Of a DNA stretch of 64,000 nucleotides, positions 45,837-52,498 are shown one piece after another; position 1 is the first letter of the stretch; the number at the start of each line of letters is the position of its first letter. A program made the translations under genes and the position numbers. Under the pieces are notes generated by a model. That model saw nothing but the letters and a program-made list of their open reading frames with translations. It was not told the DNA's origin and searched no databases. Origin of the DNA: Sphingomonas sp. PAMC26645 (GTDB taxonomy: Bacteria > Pseudomonadota > Alphaproteobacteria > Sphingomonadales > Sphingomonadaceae); assembly GCF_004795835.1 (NCBI RefSeq), contig NZ_CP039249.1, forward strand, positions 1,236,501 to 1,300,500. Direction: 5' to 3'.

Positions 45837-46298
45837 GTGTGCGGTCGTGTGGAGTTCGTACGTGGGATCGGCGACGAACTATTAGTCACGGCAAGTGTTG
45901 CCCGTGCGGCGTCCACAGTTGCGATCACCTCCGCACTGTCGGGCGGCAAGGCGGTCTCCGCACGCATCACGATATGCGGCCACACCAAGCGGGTCGACTG
46001 CATGGTCGACGGCCACACGGTCTGGATGGCGGGCATGAAGATCCGCATCGCCGACATCGACACGCCGAAGACCCACCCGCCGCGCTGCGCCTGCAAAGCC
46101 CGTCTGGGGCAGACGGCAACGCCGAAGATGCAGGCGCTGCTCAGCGCCGGCTCCTCCACGTTGACCCCGATCAAGCGCGACGTCGACCGCACGGCCGCAA
46201 ACTGCTTATCGTCGAGCGGGGCGCGGAGTCGCTGGACGCGGTACTGGTTGGCCACGGACTCGCGCGGCACTATGGCAGCAAGCGCTCGCCCCGGTGTG
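45837..46298 (+). pseudogene. Thermonuclease-like (SNase) pseudogene
   Basis: One frame gives KRVDCMVDGHTVWMAGMKIR and IADIDTPKTHPPRC, then LTPIKRDVDR; a shifted frame continues GRKLLIVERGAESLDAV and LVGHGLARHYG. Inserting one base after 46190 (CGC-TAC-GGC instead of CGC-ACGGC) restores the family motif DRYGRKLL, so a single-base deletion is the simplest explanation. Two conserved sites are also altered: DGDT reads DGHT and DTPETH reads DTPKTH, which would remove the catalytic Glu. The second frame runs through the expected end into the low-GC patch. The start is uncertain; recognisable homology begins near 45975. The family cleaves nucleic acids; this copy should be dead. Confidence 0.75.
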
Positions 46299-46307
46299 CT
46301 AAAACAT

Positions 46308-48053
46308 CTAGCAGGCCGAGTCTACCAAGCTGCGGATCGCCCTCACTAGTTCGAGTGGCGTATCACCCAGCTTAAGGTGTCTGCATAAACTCATCGGGGA
46401 CAATTGCGTTGACCACATTTCTTGTGATTTTGCAGATAAAAGAGATATTGCTTTTTTCCCGCCGACAAGATCTCTTATTTCTACCCCCTCTCTAACTCTC
46501 GATTCTATGAATTGCTTTGCCTTCGCCATTGCTGTCTGAAGTGCAAGGCTTCTATCATGCTTCTGATATGAATCAGCAATCAGTTCCGGGAGGCTCTCTG
46601 CCATTTCGGCCATTACTCTTTTGAACATTTCATCGACATCTTCATAGCGAACAGGCTCTCGCGCTCTGTTTTCAATGTAAGAATGCATTAAAGCCGGATC
46701 TAGAAAAAAATTCTCGATTTCCTTTTTTTGCCAGACGGTGACAAAAAGCGCGTCTTTCTTTGCTTCAGAAATAAGTTCTGCAAATAAAATATCAGGTTTA
46801 TAGTCTCTGTCCATAAACATCACGCCGGCGACTTTGCCTGCTGACGTATCGTGGAATGCCTTTGAAGCCATAGCTGCTTTAGGCCAATTGTTCATTCCTC
46901 CGATTGAAAAGTGAGGAATTCGCGAGAACCGATCATAAAACGCGTTACCCATTTTGAACGCTATTTGATCAATGAATGGGTAGTCTTTACCCTCAACAAA
47001 CAGTATGCGACCTGACGACGCAAGCTTTGAAAGTTGAATATTTAGGTTTGTTCCAATTGCCTCCGCGACGCCCTGAGCCTGGGCATCAGACGACAATTGA
47101 CGCGATCGAGATTCTCGCTTTCTAACTGAAACGATTTCACTTGGTGAAACGTCCGCTATCATTTCCATTGAGTGTGTCGCTACTATCGTCTGCCTGTAAC
47201 ATTCGGCGGATAGCAGTTTAATCAATTTCCGCTGCAAATCGGCGTGCAGATAAACGTCCGGCTCGTCTAGTATGACAATGGAGTCTGTATCAACGCGGGA
47301 CAGAAACCATATTGTTTGTATCCAAGCTTGAAGGCCGGATCCCACTAAGGCCATTTCGCTTACAAATGGGCCATCTCTTATGGTGACACCGTAGTTATTC
47401 TTTTTGTCGCCAAGTCCGTACTCAATATCGCTAACTTGAAGATTGCTACTCCAAGTGTTGACTAGAAGTTCTTGAAATCTGGCAAACTCAGCGGGCATGT
47501 CTGCCATTTGGTTCCGGATATGGCGATAAGATAAATATCCATTTATATGTTTCTTGAGATATTTTTTATCTCTTTGCGTCTCTTCAGACAAAAGTGCGCC
47601 GACGGGTGGCATCACAAATATATCTGTAAATTTCTTCGATGATGCTTGCGATCTTAGGTTTACTTTTTTACCGCCGGGTAAGCTCATCTGGCAATATATC
47701 TCCGATGCGTCGGATCCGATTGCAATAGTTATCGAGCAGTTGTTATTATAGCGAACTTTTATGATCGCAGGATCGTGGGATTCATAATTATAGTGTATTC
47801 CACGATGCTCAATATCTAGTGTCTCGACTGAAAACCGAAATACGGGTCCGCTTATATCCGGCGCTAAATGGTCCGGTGCCATTTCGAAAACGGCGGACGG
47901 GGACTTCTTCACCGCTGCAGAAGCGATACGTAGCGCTTCAATAAGGGTCGTCTTGCCCGCGTTATTTTGGCCTATAAGAAGGCAGAATGGGGTGAAGTCG
48001 ATAGTGTGATCTTTGAATCCCCGAAAGTTTTTAAGCACTACCGACTTTATCAC
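46308..48053 (-). CDS. OLD-like ATPase with C-terminal TOPRIM domain
   Basis: A protein of 581 residues from a GTG whose ribosome site GGAG lies in the last codons of nrdB, 5 bases away across the stop. The N-terminal ABC-type ATPase has Walker A GQNNAGKTT (residues 28-36), a signature-like LVGSGLQAW, Walker B IVILDEPDVYLH (near residue 260) and the H-loop THSMEM. The C-terminal part has ILFVEGKDYPFI (TOPRIM Glu, near residue 352) and MFMDRDYKPD (DxD, near residue 411). This is the layout of OLD-family and related anti-phage nucleases such as GajA. Base composition is clearly AT-richer than the neighbours, indicating transfer. No helicase or second component is next to it, so it is either a solitary OLD-type gene or a partner-less remnant. 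Confidence 0.85.
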   Translation of the reverse strand: MIKSVVLKNFRGFKDHTIDFTPFCLLIGQNNAGKTTLIEALRIASAAVKKSPSAVFEMAPDHLAPDISGPVFRFSVETLDIEHRGIHYNYESHDPAIIKVRYNNNCSITIAIGSDASEIYCQMSLPGGKKVNLRSQASSKKFTDIFVMPPVGALLSEETQRDKKYLKKHINGYLSYRHIRNQMADMPAEFARFQELLVNTWSSNLQVSDIEYGLGDKKNNYGVTIRDGPFVSEMALVGSGLQAWIQTIWFLSRVDTDSIVILDEPDVYLHADLQRKLIKLLSAECYRQTIVATHSMEMIADVSPSEIVSVRKRESRSRQLSSDAQAQGVAEAIGTNLNIQLSKLASSGRILFVEGKDYPFIDQIAFKMGNAFYDRFSRIPHFSIGGMNNWPKAAMASKAFHDTSAGKVAGVMFMDRDYKPDILFAELISEAKKDALFVTVWQKKEIENFFLDPALMHSYIENRAREPVRYEDVDEMFKRVMAEMAESLPELIADSYQKHDRSLALQTAMAKAKQFIESRVREGVEIRDLVGGKKAISLLSAKSQEMWSTQLSPMSLCRHLKLGDTPLELVRAIRSLVDSAC

Positions 48054-48058
48054 TTATA

Positions 48059-49111
48059 CTACTCCGCCGCGACCGAGTCGCTGAACATGTCCCGAACCTC
48101 ACTCAGGTCCACATTCGCCGCCGGACCCTTCTTCGCGGTCTGGCGCTTGTCGAACGAGTCCCAGACGTCGTTCCACTGGCCCTTCGTCGCAGCCTTAGAA
48201 TACTCCGTCGCGCGCTGTTCGAAGAAGTTGGCGTGCTCGACGCCGTTGAGCATCGGGGCGAGCCAGGGCAGCGGGTGCTCGTCGATCATGTAGATCGGCT
48301 TCAGGCCGAGCTGAGTCATGCGCCAGTCGGCGATGAAGCGGATGTACTTCTTGATCTCCTTGGGGGTCATGCCGTTGACCGGGCCCATCTCGAAGGCGAG
48401 GTCGATGAAATTGTCCTCGAGGCGGATCGTCGTCTGGCAGACGTCGGCGATGTCGTCCTTGACCGCCTTGGTCAGGCACTGGCGCTCCTGACAGAAGGTG
48501 TGGAACATCTTGATGATGCCCTCGCAGTGGAGGCTCTCGTCGCGGATCGACCAGGTGACGATCTGGCCCATGCCCTTCATCTTGTTGAAGCGCGGGAAGT
48601 TCATCAGCATCGCGAACGAGGCGAACAGCTGGACGCCCTCGGTGAAGCCGCCGAACATGGCGAGCGTGCGCGCGATGTCCTCGTCGTTGTCGACGGTGAA
48701 CTGCTGCATGTAATCATGCTTTTCCTTCATCTCGGCATATTCGAGGAAGGCGCCGTACTCGCTCTCGGGCATGCCGATGGTGTCGAGCAGATGGCTGTAG
48801 GCGGCGATGTGGACCGTCTCCATGTTGCTGAACGAGGTCAGCATCATCTTGATCTCGGTCGGCTTGAACACGCGGCCGTACTTCTCGTGGTAGCAATCCT
48901 GCACCTCGACGTCGGCCTGCGTGAAGAAGCGGAAGATCTGCGTGAGCAGGTTGCGCTCGTGATCGCTGAGCTTCTGCGCCCAATCGCGGCAATCCTCGCC
49001 CAGAGGCACTTCCTCGGGGAGCCAGTGAAGCTGCTGCTGGCGCTTCCAGAACTCGAACGCCCAGGGGTATTCGAACGGCTTGTACTGCTTGGAGGCGTGA
49101 AGGAGGGACAT
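48059..49111 (-). CDS. nrdB: Ribonucleotide reductase class Ia, beta subunit
   Basis: A protein of 350 residues. It holds the di-iron tyrosyl radical that starts reduction of ribonucleoside diphosphates. Iron ligands can be placed at Asp67 (TQADVEVQD), Glu98 and His101 (SNMETVHIAAY), Glu158 (FTEGVQLF), Glu192 and His195 (IRDESLHCEG); the radical Tyr is Tyr105. The N-terminus starts directly with the core and has no ATP-cone. The C-terminal tail (DLSEVRDMFSDSVAAE) would bind NrdA. It is separated from nrdA by a small membrane-protein gene and a DUF2171 gene on the other strand. Five bases separate its stop from the start of the acquired ATPase gene. Confidence 0.96.
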   Translation of the reverse strand: MSLLHASKQYKPFEYPWAFEFWKRQQQLHWLPEEVPLGEDCRDWAQKLSDHERNLLTQIFRFFTQADVEVQDCYHEKYGRVFKPTEIKMMLTSFSNMETVHIAAYSHLLDTIGMPESEYGAFLEYAEMKEKHDYMQQFTVDNDEDIARTLAMFGGFTEGVQLFASFAMLMNFPRFNKMKGMGQIVTWSIRDESLHCEGIIKMFHTFCQERQCLTKAVKDDIADVCQTTIRLEDNFIDLAFEMGPVNGMTPKEIKKYIRFIADWRMTQLGLKPIYMIDEHPLPWLAPMLNGVEHANFFEQRATEYSKAATKGQWNDVWDSFDKRQTAKKGPAANVDLSEVRDMFSDSVAAE

Positions 49112-49173
49112 GGGGTAAGCCTTTCGGGAGATTGGTTTTATATCGAGAAACTGGGGGGATCAGGTCGCGTGTT

Positions 49174-49377
49174 TCATGTCTCGGTGCTCCATTGCCACAT
49201 CGCGGCGGCGGACATCGCGAGGACGATCGCGCCGGAGGTGAGCATGATGCCGATCATGCGGAACGCGTAGGTCTGCTGCTCGGTGATGCTCGGGCTGCGC
49301 AACCGGAGCAGCATCGCGGTGCCGACGATTCCGAGCACGCCTGCGACCACGAACATGATAGCTGAACCATACGTCAT
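49174..49377 (-). CDS. Small membrane protein, hypothetical
   Basis: A 67-residue protein with two predicted membrane segments, AIMFVVAGVLGIVGTAML and IGIMLTSGAIVLAMSAAA, separated by a short polar stretch. It lies upstream of nrdB on the same strand and starts divergently from the DUF2171 gene 56 bases away. The ribosome site is weak. No family is recognised. The alternation of hydrophobic and polar segments and the tight fit between neighbours argue for a real gene. Confidence 0.6.
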   Translation of the reverse strand: MTYGSAIMFVVAGVLGIVGTAMLLRLRSPSITEQQTYAFRMIGIMLTSGAIVLAMSAAAMWQWSTET

Positions 49378-49433
49378 GCGACCAACTCGCCCGGCGCGCG
49401 TTCAGCACCCGAACCCAACACAGGAGAACGACC

Positions 49434-49694
49434 ATGGTCGATGCAACCAAGATCCAGGAACATGCCGAAGTCATCGGCGCGGACGGCGTCCATGTCGGTA
49501 CCGTCGACAAGGTCGAAGGCAACCGCATCAAGCTGACCAAGAAGGACTCGGGCGCGCAGGTCGTCGAGGGCACGGGCAGCCATGAAGGGCATCATCACTT
49601 CATCTCGCTCGGGCTGGTCGCGGATATCGAGGACGGCAAGGTCCGGCTTTCCGCCAACGCCGACGTGGCGGTGACGTTCGAAGAAGAGGCCTGA
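49434..49694 (+). CDS. DUF2171 family protein
   Basis: An 86-residue protein with an excellent ribosome site (AGGAGA before ATG). The sequence VDATKIQEHAEVIGADGVHV and GTVDKVEGNRIKLTKKD fits the DUF2171 family, small PRC-barrel-like cytoplasmic proteins of unknown role that are common in alphaproteobacteria; the end is acidic. The His-rich GSHEGHHHFI is notable and could bind metal. It is followed by a strong terminator and is transcribed against both nrdA and nrdB. Confidence 0.85.
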   Translation: MVDATKIQEHAEVIGADGVHVGTVDKVEGNRIKLTKKDSGAQVVEGTGSHEGHHHFISLGLVADIEDGKVRLSANADVAVTFEEEA

Positions 49695-49736
49695 CGCGAA
49701 CGCGGTGCGCATCGAGCGCGCCGCATAGCCTGCCCG

Positions 49737-49771
49737 AACCCCGGTCCGCTTCGCGCGGGCCGGGGTTTTTT
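49737..49771 (+). terminator. Rho-independent terminator after the DUF2171 gene
   Basis: AACCCCGG and CCGGGGTT pair, with further inner GC pairing, followed by a run of Ts. It lies 42 bases after the stop at 49694. Confidence 0.87.
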
Positions 49772-49783
49772 GCGTCAGGCGCG

Positions 49784-49810
49784 CCCCGGTCCGTGATGCA
49801 CGGGCCGGGG
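49784..49810 (-). terminator. Hairpin downstream of nrdA
   Basis: Twelve-base arms (one G-U wobble) around the loop ATG, starting 24 bases past the nrdA stop on the minus strand. There is no T-run on that strand, so termination is possible but unproven. Confidence 0.45.
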
Positions 49811-49833
49811 TCACGCTTGAACGCCGAGAGGCC

Positions 49834-51753
49834 TTACTGGCAGGCAAGGCACTCATCGTAATCCTTCGACTCGACGTCGATCTGGCGCAGGTCGATGGTG
49901 TTGTCCGCCTCGACGCCGCCGGCGAAGCCCGCGCGCTGGACCGACTTCGAGCGGAGGTAATAGAGCGACTTGATGCCGAGCTCCCAGGCGCGGAAGTGGA
50001 GCATCAGCAGATCCCACTTCTCGACGTCTGCCGGGATGAACAGGTTCAGCGACTGCGCCTGGTCGATGTACGGCGTGCGATCGGCGGCGAGTTCGAGCAG
50101 CCAGCGCTGGTCGATCTCGAACGACGTCTTGTAGCAGTCCTTTTCCTCGACCGAGAGGAAGTCGAGATGCTGGACCGAGCCGCCCTGTTCGAGGATCGAG
50201 TTCCACACCGCGTCCGAGTTCTTCGACTTCTCGCTCAGCATCTTTTCGAGATACGGGTTCTTGATCGAGAAGCTGCCCGACAGCGTCTTGTGCGTGTAGA
50301 TGTTCGCCGGGATCGGCTCGATGCACGCCGACGTGCCGCCGCAGATGATCGAGATCGACGCGGTCGGTGCGATCGCCATCTTGCAGCTGAACCGCTCCAT
50401 CGCGCCGACGTCGGCGGCATCGGGGCAGGGGCCACGCTCGATCGCGAGCTGCATCGAGGCTTCGTTGGCTTGGCTGCTGATGTGCTTGAACATGCGCAGG
50501 TTCCACGACTTCGCCATCGCGCCCTCGAACGGGATGCCGCGGGCCTGAAGGAACGAGTGGAAGCCCATCACGCCGAGACCGACCGAGCGCTCGCGGCCCG
50601 CGCTATAGGCGGCGCGCTCCATGCCGGGTTCGTGGCGGTCGATGTAATCCTGCAGCACGTTGTCGAGGAAGCGCATCACGTCTTCGATCAGGCCCTTCTC
50701 GTCCTTCCACTGATCCCACGTCTCGAGGTTCAGCGACGACAGGCAGCACACGGCCGTACGCTCGTTGCCGAGGTGATCCTTGCCGGTCGGCAGCGTGATC
50801 TCCGAGCACAGGTTCGAGGTCGAGACCTTGAGGCCGAGCTCGCGGTGATGCTTGGGCATCGCCTTGTTCACGTGATCGGCGAAGACGATATACGGCTCGC
50901 CGGTCTGGAGGCGGGTCTCGACGAGCTTCTGGAACAGCGAGCGCGCGTCGACGGTGGCGCGGATCGCCTGGTCCTTCGGCGAGCGGAGATGCCATTCCTC
51001 ACCGTTGCGCACGGCTTCCATGAAGTCGTCGGTGATCAGCACGCCGTGGTGGAGGTTCAAAGCCTTGCGGTTGAAATCGCCCGAAGGTTTGCGGATTTCG
51101 AGGAATTCCTCGATCTCGGGGTGCGAGACGTCGAGATAGACCGCCGCCGAACCACGGCGCAGCGAGCCCTGGCTGATCGCGAGCGTGAGCGAATCCATGA
51201 CGCGGACGAACGGGATGATGCCGCTGGTCTTGCCGTTGAGGCCGACCGGCTCGCCGATGCCGCGGACGTTGCCCCAATAGGTGCCGATGCCGCCGCCGCG
51301 CGAGGCGAGCCAGACATTCTCGTTCCAGGTGTCGACGATGCCGCCGAGGCTGTCGGGGACCGAGTTGAGGTAGCACGAGATCGGCAGGCCGCGGCCGGTG
51401 CCGCCGTTCGACAGAACGGGGGTGGCGGGCATGAACCAGAGCTTCGAGATCGCGTCGTACAGGCGCTGCGCATGGCCGGCGTCGTCGGCGTAGGCCGAGG
51501 CGACACGGACGAACAGGTCCTGGTAGCTCTCGCCCGGAAGCAGGTAGCGATCCTTCAGCGTGTCCTTGCCGAACTCGGTCAGCAGCGCGTCGCGGCTGTG
51601 ATCGACCTCGACCGGGTAGATCTGCGCGCGCACGGAGTGGCTGTCCTGCGCCTGGCGCGGGGCCTTGGGGGCCTCGGCTTCAGGCGCTGCGATGGTCTGT
51701 TCGATCGTGTCTGTGGTCATGTCGCTATCCCGGCTGCTGTCTCTGAAATCCAT
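49834..51753 (-). CDS. nrdA: Ribonucleotide reductase class Ia, alpha subunit, short form
   Basis: About 639 residues from an ATG with AGGAGCGG seven bases upstream. It is the catalytic subunit that reduces ribonucleotides. Active-site residues visible are Cys127 (PISCYLNSV), Asn314, Cys316 and Glu318 (SNLCSEITLPTG), the partner Cys in AVCCLSSLN, the radical-transfer tyrosines in LYYLRSKS and the C-terminal CLAC pair that is re-reduced by thioredoxin. The protein is about 120 residues shorter than E. coli NrdA because the N-terminal ATP-cone is absent; the core begins near VRAQIYPVEV. NrdB also lacks a cone, so overall dATP inhibition by the usual route is not expected. Confidence 0.95.
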   Translation of the reverse strand: MDFRDSSRDSDMTTDTIEQTIAAPEAEAPKAPRQAQDSHSVRAQIYPVEVDHSRDALLTEFGKDTLKDRYLLPGESYQDLFVRVASAYADDAGHAQRLYDAISKLWFMPATPVLSNGGTGRGLPISCYLNSVPDSLGGIVDTWNENVWLASRGGGIGTYWGNVRGIGEPVGLNGKTSGIIPFVRVMDSLTLAISQGSLRRGSAAVYLDVSHPEIEEFLEIRKPSGDFNRKALNLHHGVLITDDFMEAVRNGEEWHLRSPKDQAIRATVDARSLFQKLVETRLQTGEPYIVFADHVNKAMPKHHRELGLKVSTSNLCSEITLPTGKDHLGNERTAVCCLSSLNLETWDQWKDEKGLIEDVMRFLDNVLQDYIDRHEPGMERAAYSAGRERSVGLGVMGFHSFLQARGIPFEGAMAKSWNLRMFKHISSQANEASMQLAIERGPCPDAADVGAMERFSCKMAIAPTASISIICGGTSACIEPIPANIYTHKTLSGSFSIKNPYLEKMLSEKSKNSDAVWNSILEQGGSVQHLDFLSVEEKDCYKTSFEIDQRWLLELAADRTPYIDQAQSLNLFIPADVEKWDLLMLHFRAWELGIKSLYYLRSKSVQRAGFAGGVEADNTIDLRQIDVESKDYDECLACQ

Positions 51754-52180
51754 CGAAACCGCTCCTAGTGTTCTGTATTCGTTCGAATCGGCGTCATGTC
51801 GCCATGCTACCATCGGACGGCCCCTAACGGGAGAACAAAAAGTGACCATCGCGGCGGTGGAAGGCGCGCTTACGGTCATATCGCATATGGCTATGCGAGG
51901 GTTGTTCTACCAGCGATTGGGTCCGCCCCCGAACGCAACCCCAAGAGATTGTGCCAAAGCGCGAAGAGACGCAAGGGGGTGCGGGGGTGGTCGGGGGCTC
52001 GGTTCGTCGCGTTCGCGTGCGGGTTGGCCGGGCGGGATATTCGCGACGCGTGGACTTCTGCGGGGTTCAAGATGTGCAAGGGGGCGAAGCGGGAACGAAA
52101 AATTATTTCGGCGGGGAAGATGGCAAATGTTGCTTCGGGGGGGGGTGGGAGTGGGGCTAGATATGGGGGGACCGCTCTAG

Positions 52181-52258
52181 TTCCCCCGCGAAGGCGGGGG
52201 CCCAGGAGCCACGAACGTCGTCCTGCTCGATTCCTGGACCCCCGCCTTCGCGGGGGAA
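52181..52258. repeat. Inverted repeat B (TTCCCCCGCGAAGGCGGGGG)
   Basis: Left arm TTCCCCCGCGAAGGCGGGGG with a following CCAGGA is complemented by TCCTGGACCCCCGCCTTCGC and GGGGGAA on the right, with a centre of about 25 bases. The same element is found at 55677-55755. Such elements are dispersed intergenic repeats in sphingomonads. Confidence 0.7.
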
Positions 52259-52311
52259 CGGCATAGGGCGTTCGTCCTTTTCCGAATAAGAGCACCACCC
52301 CGCCAAAGCCT

Positions 52312-52420
52312 CACCACCCCGGCGGAGGCCGGGGCCCAATTGGGAAACGTCGCCAACTGAGCGTAGCGCGTCGTTACTGCGACCTTTCCACTTGGGCCCC
52401 GGCCTTCGCCGGGGTGGTGG
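52312..52420. repeat. Inverted repeat A (CACCCCGGCGGAGGCCGGGG)
   Basis: CACCACCCCGGCGGAGGCCG with GGGCCCAATTGGGAA on the left is matched by CCACTTGGGCCCCGGCCTTC and GCCGGGGTGGTGG on the right. The same element is found at 55561-55664. The two copies show compensating changes in the arms. Confidence 0.7.
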
Positions 52421-52498
52421 CAATCGTGAGGTGGTGGTGATCGTTGGAGTGGGGCGTGGGGAGGGCAGCGCTTGGCGGCCCGCTATCTTTCGATCGCC

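Larger units (their letters stand above)
51754..52498. other. Gene-free region between nrdA and the sensor kinase
   Basis: About 745 bases. The first 100 would hold the nrdA promoter; no confident NrdR box pair was identified. From 52137 to 52170 there are four G-tracts on the plus strand that could form a quadruplex. Two inverted repeats follow (52181-52258 and 52312-52420). Open frames here arise from the repeats and have no protein-like features. Confidence 0.6.

Noticed and set aside
46308..48053. Complete Gabija or PARIS defence system
   Set aside because: Only the ATPase/TOPRIM gene is present; no UvrD-like helicase or AriB-like partner is adjacent, so a full two-gene system cannot be claimed.
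51796..52423. Several open frames between nrdA and the sensor kinase
   Set aside because: They are produced by the inverted repeats and G-rich sequence; no motif and no ribosome site.
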